A stretch of 64,000 nucleotides of DNA from Anseranas semipalmata (GCA_013399115.1 VXAA01006448.1:310001-374000); one strand, 5' to 3'; shown: positions 13,236 through 30,786, counted from the stretch's first letter. Program-made: numbers and translations. The notes: generated by a model not told the origin, from the letters alone.

Positions 13236-13385
13236 AATACATACATATGTATTAATATAAACATGAATATGTATTTATATGAATATGTATATCTGAATAC
13301 TATCATGCATATGTATCCATATGAATATATGAATAATAAACACATGTTTATATGAATACTGTATGTTTGTATGATAGTTATATGC
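13236..13385. repeat. AT-rich degenerate tandem repeat
   Basis: Diverged copies of an approximately 12-16 bp unit related to ATATGAATATGTAT run through about 150 bp. They probably derive from an expanded ATAT/ATGT microsatellite that has accumulated point changes. Confidence 0.75.
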
Positions 13386-14107
13386 TAGAGCTGCTGAAAA
13401 AAAAAGAAATTTGTGGACTAAGTGCTTGTCCTATTTACAGGCAAACAGGTGCCTGACTATGTAAGCAAAATGAATGCACTTTCAATTTATTCCTTAAGTT
13501 GTCAAAAAAAATGCTCCAAGGACTTAGTTGCTTGCTTTTGTGAGGCCAGCCTACATTAGTTCAAGGTATGAGCAATCAAAAATTGTCAGTGTAATCAGAG
13601 CTTTGAGTAAATTTGATAATAGTTATGGTGATCATCATGGCCTATAATAATAAAGTTGCTCATGAAAACATGAGAGCAGCTGTAGTGGATTAGAAGCAAA
13701 GGTCCCCCTTATGCAGTTCCTGTCTCTCATGAGCCAATAGTGTAGTTTAGTTAATGAAAGATGGAAACATCACTGGCTTGCAGTGGTCCTTTGCCAGTAC
13801 ACTCTCCCAGCTTGCAGTACTCTGTGGCTTAGGAACTTCAAGTCTGTATTGCCTAATAACTCTTTATGGGCTTTTTTATTTATTTGATTATAGTTGCATT
13901 TTTCCATTTTATCCCTCTTTCATCTTTTCCCCTTAGTATTCCTCACCACCAAATTTCTCTTCCAAATGAAGTTTCCATCCTGAAGCATATCTACTCTGAA
14001 ACTGCAGTTTCTGGCTGCTGGTCAGAAAAGTGATGATGTGGTATTGCTATTGCATGCTCTAATTCAAACAGTTATAATTCACTTATAATTGAGTTTTAAT
14101 TGCAGTA
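13386..14107. other. Unique non-coding sequence
   Basis: No gene or repeat family is seen here. A pyrimidine-rich stretch at about 13890-13935 is not followed by a recognisable exon. Confidence 0.5.
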
Positions 14108-14182
14108 TTATAATTGCATAAAAATAAAATAAGTAAATAAATAAAATAAATAAAATAATTGCATAATTCAGTTATAATTGCA
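14108..14182. repeat. AAAT-type microsatellite between short direct repeats
   Basis: An (AAAT/AAAAT)-type run at about 14120-14158 sits between two perfect copies of TTATAATTGCA, at 14108-14118 and 14172-14182. The layout recalls a small A-rich insertion with a target duplication. Replication slippage in AT-rich DNA is an equally plausible origin. Confidence 0.6.
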
Positions 14183-17100
14183 AAAATCGCAGTTTCAGTT
14201 ATTCTATGATATTTCTTTGGAAGAAAGAAAACATGAGCAGAAGATTTAATACATTCACCAGATTCGCCCAAATCTTTATAAGAGGTATGAACAAAACCAT
14301 ACCAAGTAATCAGGGTGATAGCAATCTCCTTAAATCTGGTCACAGGACACTCTAATTGACTAAGTAATCAACCTAAACACCTTGCCTTGAATATGAGTCC
14401 CCGACTCTCATACAAGTGTAAATGTCATATAGGTTCTGGTAACTGATAACACTGTGGGCAGTATCTCTATAAAACTTGCTCTTTCAGTTTGGCAGCAATC
14501 TGCCACAGAGCTCTTTGCAATCACATTTGTGCTCGTGCCTTATCGTTTTGAATGCGATAACGTGCAGTGTGCCCAGACTACTTCTCTCCTCTCTGCCCCA
14601 AGAGAATCTATGAGCTGATATGAAGGTAGGAAAAATACGTCTCAGGAAGAGGTTGGCAAAGATCCATGAAAGATGAGATAGCTGTGTAAATGTACCTGGA
14701 GGCAATGAAGAACACAACATTCAGCCTATGAGGTGTAACAAATACAGCTGTTAGACACTCGTATGCCTCTCTTGGTTATCACTAAAAAGTATCTGAGCGT
14801 GTTGGAATCGAAATTTCATCCACTGGCTTTTAGCTTTAGGAAAGATTGTTCCATCAGTGCTATTCGTTAAACCATAATCTGTATGTCCAATTATTTCTTA
14901 AGCAAAGCACCTAGATAACTTTCATTCTTCAGAGCAAAATAAACACTGTAAAATATTGTTTGTGATAGTGCCAGGACTAAGCACCCTGTTTCTGTGTGCC
15001 AGACATTAATGTCTGTCTGTGCCAAAGTTTTCTCTTTCCTTTTATTAAATCTGAACTTCTGCCCTTCTCCTTCCCTGCCTAGTAAAAGGTAACTACTGGA
15101 GTTGCAGACCACAGGATTCAGTTCTTCCTAAGTGTGACTGCTAATGTTTTCAGTGGAACGTTTGCCTAATGCAAGTTGCACCAGGACCCATGCTGTTGTT
15201 TTGGTATACCTTAAGCCCAGCTGTTGGATGGTAATGGTCAGAAACGTGAGCTGTCGTAATGGTTTACCACCTGGAATATGTTCACTTAATGAGCTGAAGG
15301 GCTGGAAATATAATTGGTATATGTAGCAGCCTTGCCATCATCTTGAGAGGTCTGTCTGGCTTTTCACATGTATTTCAAAGAATAGAGTAAATCTTTCTCT
15401 ATTAGAAGAATAACCTTTCTCCTTGCGGTGGGGGGAGTGAAGGATTTCAGATGTTGCAAGACAAAAGGACATTAAAGTTTCCTGCATTGTAGTAGTAACA
15501 GGGAGGCTGTGGATCACACTGTAGGACACCACCAAGTTTTTCCTGATAAAGAAACTATACCTGAGGTCCCTTGTTCACAAAGATCAGTGTTATTTGCGCA
15601 GCATCAAAATTGAGTTAGTCCACTGCAGTGAGACAAGAGCAGACTGTAATATAAGGGCTTTTTTCCTTTAGAAGTCCTACAAATAACACTGGCTGTGATA
15701 ATAGAGACTGCCAATGTTTAGAAGTACTGTATTTCAGATCTGTGTTCACTGCATTGCCCAGGCTTTTAGTTTTCCCATAATTATTACCCACACAACATTT
15801 GGCAACCAAACTGCTCATTTAAATGCTTATTCTGTATAGTGTAAAGGTTCTGTTTTCTTTTTAACAAATATTTTCTTTTTAAATACCTAATAAAAACAAC
15901 CAATGATGCTTAAAATAGATTTTAAAGAAAGAACAGGCAAGAGAAGTCTGTCCTGGAGATGGTTCAAGATACAGGTTGGAGATCTTTCTAGTCTTTTCTC
16001 TGCACTGGAAGAAGTGAAGTAACTTTGCAGGTATTGTCCTTCCTGATCTAGCTGCTGTTTTTCTCCTAACATGGAAATCAGGCACCTAAGAAATAAGTAT
16101 TTACACAAGGATTAAAAGAAATAAAACAGAAACTCAGAAAAGAAAAAAATTATACTGTAAAGTTTAGAATGACCTAGTGATTGCAGTGTGGTACTTAATG
16201 CCTTAGGAAGAAATCTGAGTCAGTACCACATGACAAATGGCAGATTCATTTTCTCAAGAATTGGGTATTAATTATCAAGTTCATTTAAGGTGGTGTAATC
16301 AAAGCTTTATACTTGTTTTCCTGACTACTCACGTGTGTATGCCATGTGCCAAAAAGGTGCAATACTCAGATTCTGTTAGTGAATGTTGAATAAATGAGTG
16401 AACGTCTCATTTATTACTGAGACAAAGAAAATAAACTGCAATATAATAGATGCAAATACATTAATATTGCTCATACATTTTGTAAACAGTCCGGAGAACT
16501 AGTGATTGTACTCCTAAGTGAGAAAAAATGAGTAGTGAATATTTGTATCTAAAACCTGAGTCTTACAACTCAGGTACATAAATATGCTTGGTATACAAAA
16601 TCTCTGTGTCAAATGAAAAAATGTTGTTAAGCTTCAAGAAAATGATGTTGGCTGTTTGGCTCATCAATCCACTGTATATAATTCAGTGCCAATTGGGCCC
16701 TACTGAGGTGTGTGTGGAATATTGCAAAACTCATCAGAGTTGGGATCGTGACCTCAGATTTAGTAAGTCCAGTTGGGCATGTAGCCATCGCAAGGACTTA
16801 TCTGAACATGAACTGACTTTTCCTGTTGTGCTTGTGTTTTGCACATCGAATTCTCTTCTGTGTGAAAAACAAACCAGTATGTTTGTGTTACTGGATTCCT
16901 GGCATGAATCCATCAAAGCATTTTTAACAGGTTATTCTTTCATGTGTGGCATTCCCCCTAACTGAGGAGCAGGTCTTTGTCTATAATCTGTAAGTACTGT
17001 TTCATGTGTGTTTTCAGTTATGCTATACATGTTTGTGGCAGATTTGAGGTGTTCTGATGACAGGTGGGTTTATAAGAATAAAGAGGATTCTTGCCTTGTT

Positions 17101-17766
17101 GCAAATGCAGCGATTCAGAGCTGTTTCAGGGGCTACACACAAGATGAATATTTGCCTTTGATCTGCATGTGTGACATCTATTGACATTAGTGCAAGTCTG
17201 AGTCAAGGACTGGGGTAGAAGTATCAACATGACAAATGTTCATAATTGGTGTGTCCAGACAGTTGATTTTTATTTTCGAGTATGGCAAATGAAATGAATA
17301 ATGAAATAATAAAATGTAACAGAAAAGCAAAAAACCCAGTTCAGATTATACCAAATGTAAAGTTTTTCCCTTCTTGTTCCAAAGGAATATTCACTCAGCC
17401 CAAAGTAAAACATATAACACCATTATCAGCAGCTGATTAGAAAACAAAAGGACATTCTTGTATTCACAAAATCACATGTGCTCACCCCCNCTTTGTCTTC
17501 TCACTGAAGATATGGAAAACTTGCTTTCATTTCCCGTATTCTTTAAGGGTTTATTAAGTTTGTATGTCACACTATTGACTTAAACCACAAAGCTAAAAGC
17601 TAGTCTGAAGTTGGGGAGTCTTCACAGTCACCTCTGTTTCATTTTTGTATAAATAAACTCATTGGAGCAGAAGCCAAGACTGAAGCAATTTGCTCAACAA
17701 GTGAGCATTCTTACAGGTGACATCGAGAGCCAGATTAAATCTCTTTTTCTTTCTATTGACATTTAA
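14183..17766. other. Unique non-coding sequence with one unresolved base
   Basis: No exon or repeat family is recognised. Base 17490 is N. A plus-strand frame of 125 codons at 16588-16965 is open but has no recognisable domain and no coding-like codon bias. Confidence 0.5.
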
Positions 17767-18191
17767 CTATTTTATCTACAGTGGAACAGCTTCATCCATA
17801 GTGGCTGAGAAGGGCTGAATGTTAACTGTCCTATAGTATGAAGTTAGATGTTGGTGGCTGAAAATCCACTTGGGCAGAGGAAGGAACTGAACTGAAGTAT
17901 GAAAGCCAAGCACCAGAGCTGGAGAGCTGTTGGGCAGACCAGAGATGCCCACCACCAGCAGTTCTGTGAGCCAGGGTTTGCTCTTCCATTCCAGTAGAGT
18001 GCTGCTGAAATGAGGTGGGTAACAGTCACATAGCGCAGGGGGATGTATTTTTCAGAGAAGTTACCGTCTGAGTCGATGCCAACCATACCGGCTTCCTTGC
18101 TCTTGTAAGCAAACATATCTGTCACATTAGTAATGTCTCCATGTTTTTTTGCAGCAAAAAGGATGTTAATCACTGCTGAGATCTCCTACAG
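17767..18191 (-). pseudogene. Possible broken coding fragment, family unknown
   Basis: Two overlapping minus-strand frames look more like coding sequence than their surroundings. The upstream one (about 18191-18010) contains the string YKSKEAGMVGIDSDGNFSEK, and many of its codons end in C or G. Near 18000 the coding-like signal moves to another frame, which starts just after a TGA and reads LLEWKSKPWLTELLVVGISG. That frame continues without a stop to a TAG near 17780. The pattern fits one ancestral coding region broken by a small frameshift. I do not recognise the protein, see no clear splice sites, and found no flanking target duplication. It could be an exon remnant, a retrocopy fragment, or a chance pair of open frames in a locally GC-richer stretch. 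Confidence 0.3.
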
Positions 18192-20552
18192 CATTGCTTT
18201 TTAATAACAAAACAGGTTGAGTCAGCAGGCAGTAGGAGCCTTTTAGAGGACGTACAACTGTTTGGTATTTGGAAAGGCATTAATGCAGAGGTCTTTCCCA
18301 AAATGTAACGTGTGAATTTTTAAGACTGATAGGGGTGCTGTGTGATCACACAGTTTGACATCCCATACAGGTCAGATATAGACCCTCCAATGCTTACTCT
18401 AGTCCTTTCTTTATATTACTCAGTTATTTGTTGCGAACTAGGTTGCCTTATTTTCTAAACATGTTGATTGTTATTGTCATAATTGTGCAGTTTAAAAGTT
18501 GTGGTGTTTGGAGGCTTAAGAGGAAAATTTGGTGGCCAGAAGAAAAATAAATCATTCTTTCTGATTGTGATCCAGCTAGTGTACTCCATCTAAAGTCTTT
18601 TGCTGGTAGAGATGTCTGTTTTACAATAGTTTTTACTTTGTTCTTTTGTCTTGGTGAGGTTTGTTAAGGGAGAAATTAAATGCCATATGTACTGAAGCCC
18701 TCTGGTTTTCATCAAAGGGACACTATTATGGACATTTGTCTTTAGGACATTAAAAAGAGAGAAGCGTATCTCATTCCACAGACCACATTTCAACATTTTT
18801 GTCATGGAGATCTGTAAGTGATGGGACTGCTCATTACATCAGTTGACCAAATCATTAGCAGCTGTAGATTGGAATAACTGTGTTTCAGCAGATCTTTATT
18901 AGTCTGCACCATCTGAGGGATTTGGCTTTGTTTCTGAATACTCTAGTCTAAGAGAACCTATTTATTGCATATCCTGTAATATATCATACAACATGATGAG
19001 ACCTGCCTTAGGCCAGGTGAGTTGATAGGATTTTGGTCAACTGTGAAGCGTCAGTTTTGCTTTAAGTACAACGTGTTTGTAAAACACGAGTGTTGGGAGA
19101 ATTACCAAAAATTACAGCCAAATTCCTGACCAGTAACAGTTAACATAAAAGCAGTCATTTTTAAGAAATGTGATCCTACCACTCTAAGTGATCCCATTCA
19201 AATGCAGTTTTTCAGCTGTGCAGAACACCTACTTTTTTACCAGGTTTAGGGCATGGTATAGCTAAAGCAGAGCAGGTCTGCACAATCCCATCCTTTCTCC
19301 GACAGTCAGCAGCTGGTCTGCTGAATGCAATAGTCTGGGGCAACAGACTATGTAATCTGGCATAGGGTGAGCTTGAGTCAAGAGAAAGGTTTAATGATCT
19401 CTTATTAGGGAAAAGAAATGAACTGGACAGTGGGACTGTTGCATGCCCTCCCAGTGAGCCATACAAAGTCTCACTGTCACCAAAGGGTCCTGGCTGGCTG
19501 TTTTCTTTTGTTTCAAGTCTCAATATGGATTTCTTAAGGTGGGAGAAATCACTTAATGAGTAAGAGGAGAGGAAGGGGACACATGTGAGAAAACCTCCTA
19601 CAATGCCATTCAGGCTGGCCACGCTGAGAGTCCCTCTGTGAGGCACAAGTGTTTTTGCTGGCAGTGCTTCAGGAACCCAAGGGATTGATGGCCTATATCT
19701 GATCCCTCACCTGAGGGCTGGGGTCTTACTTCTGGAATATTATGGAAATGAAGTGTCTGTTTGACATCCTAATGCAAATAAGGGTTCAAGTACCATGCAA
19801 GAACTACTACAACCCAAGATGTCTTTGAAAAGGACCAGAGGCACCACAACAGTATCCTCATGCTGTTGTGGAAGAAAGACATTTTATCCCTTGCTGCAAA
19901 AAGTGAGAAAGAGCAAGCAGGCAGTCACTGTTTTTAGGTCAGAAACCACTGGATGGTTTCTAACTTAAAGCTAGTGCACTGTATGTATGGTCCCATCAGT
20001 TAGTGGTTCTCAGCAAGCAGGAGGTTATGTGGTACTAACAGCTGTCTCAGTGTTTCATAGTTCTGTGTTTCTTCTTAGAACAAGCTGCTCCATGCCCTAC
20101 CAGCAGACAATGAGACATTCAGGTGAATCAGTCCTGCGTGAAACATGACAAAGCAGCAAAGGATGTACTACATAAACCACTACCAGTACATCGCTGTTAT
20201 TACGTCATCACTCTGTTTCTGTTATCATCTACTCTAAGAGTAAAAACTCTTTCCCATGGCTTTGTGTCCATTCTGGCCTGCTACCCCAATTTGGTAAGCC
20301 TACATGGTTAGGAGCATATCTGAGACTGGTGGTTGAACGTGGTGTTTGAATATTCCACTTATCTCAACTATTCAGGCTCAAAATGAAGTTAGATATCTGC
20401 ATTTGCTCATGCTTCTAGCATTTGTGCTTACATGGTTTTATAAGATACCCTTTGTGTTTAACATGGGGCAATATGAAAATATCTAGTCAGATCTTAGAGG
20501 CAGGGCATATCGCTTAACATCAGCTTTTCTCGTGCAGGCAGGCAGTCTGCAG
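18192..20552. other. Unique non-coding sequence
   Basis: No repeat family is recognised. A minus-strand frame of 144 codons at 19212-19646 is open, but its serine/proline/leucine-rich translation matches no family I know and no splice context is evident. It is best regarded as chance. Confidence 0.5.
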
Positions 20553-20618
20553 ATTTTAATAATTTTAATTTTAATAATAATAATTTATTTAATTTTAATA
20601 ATAATTTTAATTTTAATA
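20553..20618. repeat. TTTAATA/TAATTTTAA simple repeat
   Basis: A low-complexity run built from TTTTAATAA and AATTTTAA units, about 66 bp long and almost entirely A and T. Confidence 0.85.
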
Positions 20619-21267
20619 CTGAATGAATAATGAAGATAGAATCTAAACTCTGTCTCGTGAGGCTTCTCTGCTTTGGATATGATGGATGGTTCATAAGGGT
20701 GAGAGCTGAATGCTCTCAGAGTTTGCAAGTTTTGGGTGAAGGAATGTAGTTATTGCCCTTCAGCTGGACTAGTAATAAAGATGTTAAATAAAACAGAATA
20801 CCTCTCTTTGGCATCCTTGTGGACACTTCCTCACAGCTGTGTCCATATGACATGGCTACATCAGAACCATCTTGAACTAATATTTGACTAATAGTTGATC
20901 TTTTCTAAGCAACTTTGTAGAATTCTTTTTTTTTTTTGTCAAGTCTCCCTGTATTTTCTCCTTGCTACATTTCTTTTGTGCGAATGTTGTCATTCCTTCC
21001 TTGCAAAGTGTGGTATTTTCCCTGTAAAATGACACAGCTTCAACTAATGAAGACAGTTTGTCCTTTTCAAAAATATTCTAGCAAGCAGTCATGGTAAGGG
21101 CATAGGAGAGCCAGAAAAAGTGTCAGAAACACTTTTTTTTTTTTTCCTACAGTGCACCATTGCATAGTATAAGGTAATGATCAAAACATCTGTTGTGTGA
21201 GGTACAATAGCAGAAAGCAGAGAGCTATCTTCCATACATCTTACAAATTTTCTTTGTGGCATTGCTT
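20619..21267. other. Unique non-coding sequence before a CR1
   Basis: No gene is recognised. T-runs lie near 20927-20937 and 21131-21144. The sequence leads directly into the 5'-truncated CR1. Confidence 0.5.
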
Positions 21268-22084
21268 GAACAGGCTTGAGAGGTGGGCCTATGGGAACCT
21301 CCTGAAGTTCAACAAGGCCAAGTGCAAGGTCCCACACCTGGTTCAGGTCAATCCCAAGCACAAATACAGGCTGGGCAGAGAATGGATTGAGAGCAGCCCT
21401 GAGGAGGACTTGGGGTTGTTGGTTGATGGGAAGCTCAACACAAGCCGGCAATGTACACTTGCAGCCCAAAAAGCCAACCGTATCATGGGCTGCATCAAAA
21501 GAAATGTAGCTAGCAGGTCGAGGGAGGTGATTCTCCCCTTCGGTTCCACTCCTGTGAGACCCTACATAGAGTACTGCATTCAGCTCTAGGGCCCCCAGCA
21601 TAAAGAGGACATGGACATGTTGGAGCAAGTCCAGAGGAGGGCCACGAGGCTGATCAGAGGGCTGGAGCACCTCTCCTATGAAGAAAGGCTGAGAGAGCTG
21701 GGAATGCTCAGCCTGAAGAAGAGAATGCTCCAGGGAGGCCTTATTGCAGCTTTTCAATAATTAAAGGGGGCTTGGGGGCTTATGAAAAAGATGGAGAGCA
21801 ACTTTTGGCTCAGGCAGACAATGACAGGACAAGGGGGAACAGTTTTAAACTAAAAGAGGGGAGATTTAGATTAGATGTTAGGAAGAAATTCATTACAGTG
21901 AGGCACTGGAACAGGTTGCCCAGAGAAGCTGTGGATGCCCCATCCCTGGAAGTGTTCAAGGCCAGGTTAGATGGGGCTTTGAGCAACCTGATCCAGTGGA
22001 AAGTGTCCCTGCCCATGGCATGGGGGTTGCAACTTAGATGATCTTTAAGGTCCCTTCCAACCCAAACCATTCTATGATTATTCT
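21268..22084 (+). mobile_element. CR1 LINE 3' portion, plus strand
   Basis: This is the C-terminal end of CR1 ORF2 plus the 3' UTR. The translation shows [19 protein letters not shown] at the start, then RSREVILPF and, after a TAG near 21587, [20 protein letters not shown] and [12 protein letters not shown]. Near 21756 a TAA follows in the same frame, and later lesions are visible, so the copy is inactive. The 3' UTR carries the standard GGTTGCCCAGAGAAGCTGTGG block near 21915 and ends with CCTTCCAACCCAAACCATTCTATG and one degenerate 8-bp unit. Truncation at the 5' end is abrupt near 21268. The open frame on the opposite strand (21089-21757) is a shadow of this element. Confidence 0.95.
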
Positions 22085-26689
<4,605 letters not shown>

Positions 26690-27060
26690 CATGATTTGTG
26701 GGCGGCACTTAAAAAAAGGCTCATATTAGCATTCTCGTGTTACTTTTTTGCCCCCCCCTGTTGTGACAGTTCCTCAAAATAATGACTTGTCTGTGACGTT
26801 CAGAGTGACTTCTTTGGTGAGGTTTGCACAAAAATGCATTATTGTTGTGGAAGGTGAGTTCAGTGTCTAGAGTAATATAATCAGAGGAGTTCTCTCTGCT
26901 TCAGAGACTGAATTAAATTTTACCTAGCCTTAGGCTGTTTTTTTTCACACCTAACCTTTAGGGCTCAATTACCAATTAAATTAATTCCCTTACTGACAGT
27001 ATCTGGACCTGGCGAGCAATCTTCACCAGGTATTACTATCTTATCTGTGCAAAAAAATAG
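26690..27060. promoter_or_regulatory. Candidate regulatory element, homeodomain cluster
   Basis: Three homeodomain-type cores lie within 21 bp: CAATTA at 26966-26971, CAATTA at 26973-26978 and TTAATT at 26981-26986. They sit in a repeat-free stretch containing further motif-like blocks such as CACACCTAACCTTTAGGG. The spacing is unusual for random sequence, but conservation is unknown. Confidence 0.25.
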
Positions 27061-28189
27061 TGTAGGCAAAATCACTGGTAAGATTGACAAGTGCTGTGAG
27101 GAGGAGAAAAAAAATCCCTAAACCCCAGCGTCTGTGCTGCCTTTTGTCATGAAGCACAACACAAACTGAGCAGTGTCAGAGGGCGCACACCGTCTCTTCA
27201 GGCCGTAGCTTGTTTGCTTGTTTTATTTTTGAGGGTTTCAAATCAACCCTGACGAAATGTAGCCCCTTGCCTTTTGATGTCCCATGAAGCCAAATCTTGG
27301 CTGCATGCCTGGGATTAGAGCAAAGCTAAAAGTGCCTGATGATACACACTGAAACTCCAGGCTTTGGTGGTTCTGTAGGGATGCCAGATAAATAACTTTA
27401 TTGGGAGTGGTCTCTTATTCAGCATTTGAAGACTGTGAGATATTGGGGGCTGTTTCTTGTGCAGTTTGTTGGGCTCTGCTTTTTATCCAGCCTACATTGT
27501 TGGGTTAGGGTCAGCTTGCAAAGTGTCCAATTTCTGTCTTCCTCCTGTGCCGTTGTGGTAGCAATAAAGATGAGGCTGTAACAAAAACAAGTCGGAAGGT
27601 TTGATCGCTTCTGGTTATTGATGTTTTTCTAACTTGAGGTTCCTGTTGCTTTGGAGTTGCTGCCCAAAACTTTGAGAAATTTGTAAAATCACAAGCTTGT
27701 ATTTTCACTTTCGGTCAACTCCTTTTCATGGAGACATGCAAATCATTACCTTGTGCTTTAAAGGAAAGGAGGGTAGTAATGAAGCTAATCTAAGTGTTTT
27801 ATGTATGTGAGAAAGTAATTTTGTGGTGTATGCAAGTTGTAATTTTAAGAAAAAGGGATGCTCAGTATTTTGTAATCACTGACATTTAAATAAGTGTTAG
27901 GGTAATTTCTGTAATCAGCTTTAAATATATGGTGAACTTACACCAAATTCATTTCTACAGCTTTAGCAACCTCTGAGTAGTTACTAGGAGACACCCTGAC
28001 CCACTTCTTTTCTTTGTGACGGTCATATCTTAATTTTTAATTGTAACTTGTCTGTGTGTCATTGTTTGTAAAGGAGGAATATATTCAATTTGTGTTATTT
28101 TGTGGGAGAAGGAAGTTTACAGGAACTCTATAGCCCGTATCTCAGGAAAACAGATATGTAGAAATTCTGGTGTCGTTTTAGACCACCAG
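27061..28189. other. Unique non-coding sequence
   Basis: No gene or repeat family is recognised in this stretch, which leads into a CR1 3' end. Confidence 0.5.
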
Positions 28190-28467
28190 AAGTTTAAACT
28201 AAAAGAAACTAAAAGAGGATAGATTTAGATTAGATGTTAGGAAGAAATTCTTCACCCAGAGGGTGGTGAGGCACTGAAACAGGTTGCCCAGAGAAGCTGT
28301 GGATGCCCAGTCCCTGGAGGTGTTCAAGGCCAGGTCAGATGGGGCCCTGGGCAACCTGATCCAGTGTATGGCATCCCTGCCTATGGCACGGGGGTTGGAA
28401 CCAGATGATCTTTAAGGTCCCTTCCAACTCAAGCCATTCTATGGTTCTGTGATTCTATGATTCTATG
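28190..28467 (+). mobile_element. CR1 LINE 3' end, plus strand
   Basis: A short 5'-truncated CR1 contains only the last part of ORF2 and the 3' UTR. Key blocks are GATTTAGATTAGATGTTAGG, AGGTTGCCCAGAGAAGCTGT and GATGATCTTTAAGGTCCCTT. It ends in four 8-bp units of the ATTCTATG/GTTCTGTG type at 28436-28467. The 5' edge carries a tandem duplication of AAACTAAAAG (28196-28215). Confidence 0.95.
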
Positions 28468-29109
28468 AAGTTGGTTTCTTTACCCTTCCCAAACAGTGGC
28501 TTTTAGGTGACCTTAGGTAAAGACCATTTTAGTCAAAGGCAATTTGGGAAGTGAACATTTGAGCCAAGAACTTTGACAAGGAGCTGCCAACCCGAAAGGT
28601 ATTCTACAAATCTGTTTGAGAAGCAAAAGGGATCTGGCACCCAAAACTGGGAAGCAAAAACCCTAGTGAGAATTCAATATGAAGTAAAACCTTCTCCAGA
28701 TCAATACCATTTGCAAAGAGTTGGAGGCTTCATATGGAAGTCAAGTGCCTTTGTGTTGGTGGACAACAGAAGAGATCTTGGCCAGCCAGCTGCTGCTGAT
28801 CAGAAGTCTATCTTAAAGGTCCTGAAGAATCTGTGTGAAAGCTGTGCCTTTTCCAAGTGCTTTGCACACCAGTTCAAGAAAAAGCTGGCAGACTGGCTAC
28901 AGTATTTATATGGCCTGTGTGTATTTCTGTAACTTTTCACAAGTAGACACAGTGAGGACAGTAAATTGCAGAGCATATTTGGTCTTGCTCAATATGTTAT
29001 TAACCACTTCTACCTGAGATGTAGTAACTTGGAGGGTTGCCAAGGACCACAACCTGAAATGTGTTTTGTAAGGTATTTCTAACCTCAACAAGAAGCAACC
29101 ACTGACATA

Positions 29110-29148
29110 GTTTTTGTTTTTTGGTTTTTGTTTGTTTGTTTGCTTTTA
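29110..29148. repeat. GTTT-rich microsatellite
   Basis: Runs of TTTTG and GTTT units over about 39 bp. Confidence 0.7.
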
Positions 29149-30786
29149 ATATTTCCCCAACACCATGCAAACCTTTGGTGTCAAGGAGCTTGTAGGTGAC
29201 TTTCCAAGGAGAGTTTGTTGTTGACTTACCGGATTTCCCCAAGAGAAAATTAAGAGATTTCCTTAGCTAGAGTCTACCAATATTAAGTAGTTTTTCAGAG
29301 TAGCTTAATTAACTGTAATTCATAATAGTTTGTAACATGTAAGGAAGGATCTGTCATGGCTTGAAAATGTTAGCCAGATTTGAAAACAGAGTTGATTCTC
29401 AGGGGCAATATTGAGAGCTAGAATCCACTCTGTTGGCACAGCGAGAGCAAGTGAGGCTGAGAGGAGAAGTGGTAACTGCATGATGGCATAATTAAAGCTG
29501 TACATCAGTGGTTGTTCACTACTAAGTGATCAGAAGAGATTTTGGAGTAAGCATGGGAAAACAGAACCATTCTACGTTATCTGCTTATGGCATTTATGAA
29601 TAAATGACCTTTTCAAAAGAAGATGAGTAAATGTCTTGAAAATACTTTGTGGTTTCTTTGATTCCAAATATAAAAATACTTAGAGAATAACAAGAATTTC
29701 CATGACTTGCATGACCAAATGATATTTTGCGGTGAGCACTGTTTTATTTGGTCACACTTTTATCGCATTATCTTTCAAATATATGTTGCTTTTTGACAAG
29801 GTTTCTGCTACTGTCTTCAGAGGTTAGAGCTCTCATAATTCAGAGGGTAGAAATATTTCAGAAGATATAAAATATAGTCTTAGAGCAAAGGCAGTGGACT
29901 GATGCTTAAGTGACAAGGGGTTCGTTTCTGACTACTTGCAGGATGTCAGATTAGCATACTGTGCAAAGGGATGCTGCATTCGGTTCACTACGGGCAAAGT
30001 AAGGATAATAATTCATATTTCCCTTTTCTGTCTTTTTCAGTTAAGCATTTCTGAGCAGGTACTTTCTCTTTGTGTTTTTATAACTTCTGCTGTGGGGTCC
30101 TGATCCTAGCCACTGGTTCTGGGTACTGCTATAGTATTCTGCTTTTGAATTTAGGAGCCGTGAATTTAGTTGTCATGATCTGATGAAATCTGACAGGAAA
30201 CTTTTCTATTTTTCTCTAGCCATTTTTCATTGTTAAACCTGGTCTGTATATAGACACATTTCTTAAAATACAACTACTGGTGGGGAAATGCAGAAGTTGC
30301 TTAACGAAGCTTATACTTTTTGCCAAAAGGACTCTCTTTGATGTCTGTATGCTTAATGAATCTGTCTTAGAATTTCATTGCTTATAGCTATTCATAATAA
30401 ATTAATGAGTAATTAAAACTGTTAATAGGAATAAAACATGGGATTTCAGCCTTTGGAAAATGTAATGCTCGTTTTACCTTCTGCCAGAGTGGAATGTATC
30501 TAAATGTGAAGGGTCTGATTCCCTATTTCATTGCATCACTGTCAAGCTGATGGGATTGTTTTGATTCCAGATCTATAGGTGGATGTAAATTGGTGTGACA
30601 AAGTGGATAAACTGGCCACTAAATTTCAATGTGTGTATGTTGATGCCTTTTTATAGCCACATGTGTTATTTGAAGTGTGTGCTTGCAGTATAGTTTGAAA
30701 CTTCATAACTGGGCATTCTGCTGTTTAACAGTAAATTATGAAAATACACTTGCATGATAAGTTTTCTAAAATGTTATTTTGGATGT

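Noticed and set aside
19212..19646. 144-codon minus-strand open frame
   Set aside because: No recognisable domain, no coding-like codon bias and no splice context.
21089..21757. 222-codon minus-strand open frame
   Set aside because: It lies antisense to the CR1 reverse-transcriptase region and is a shadow frame.
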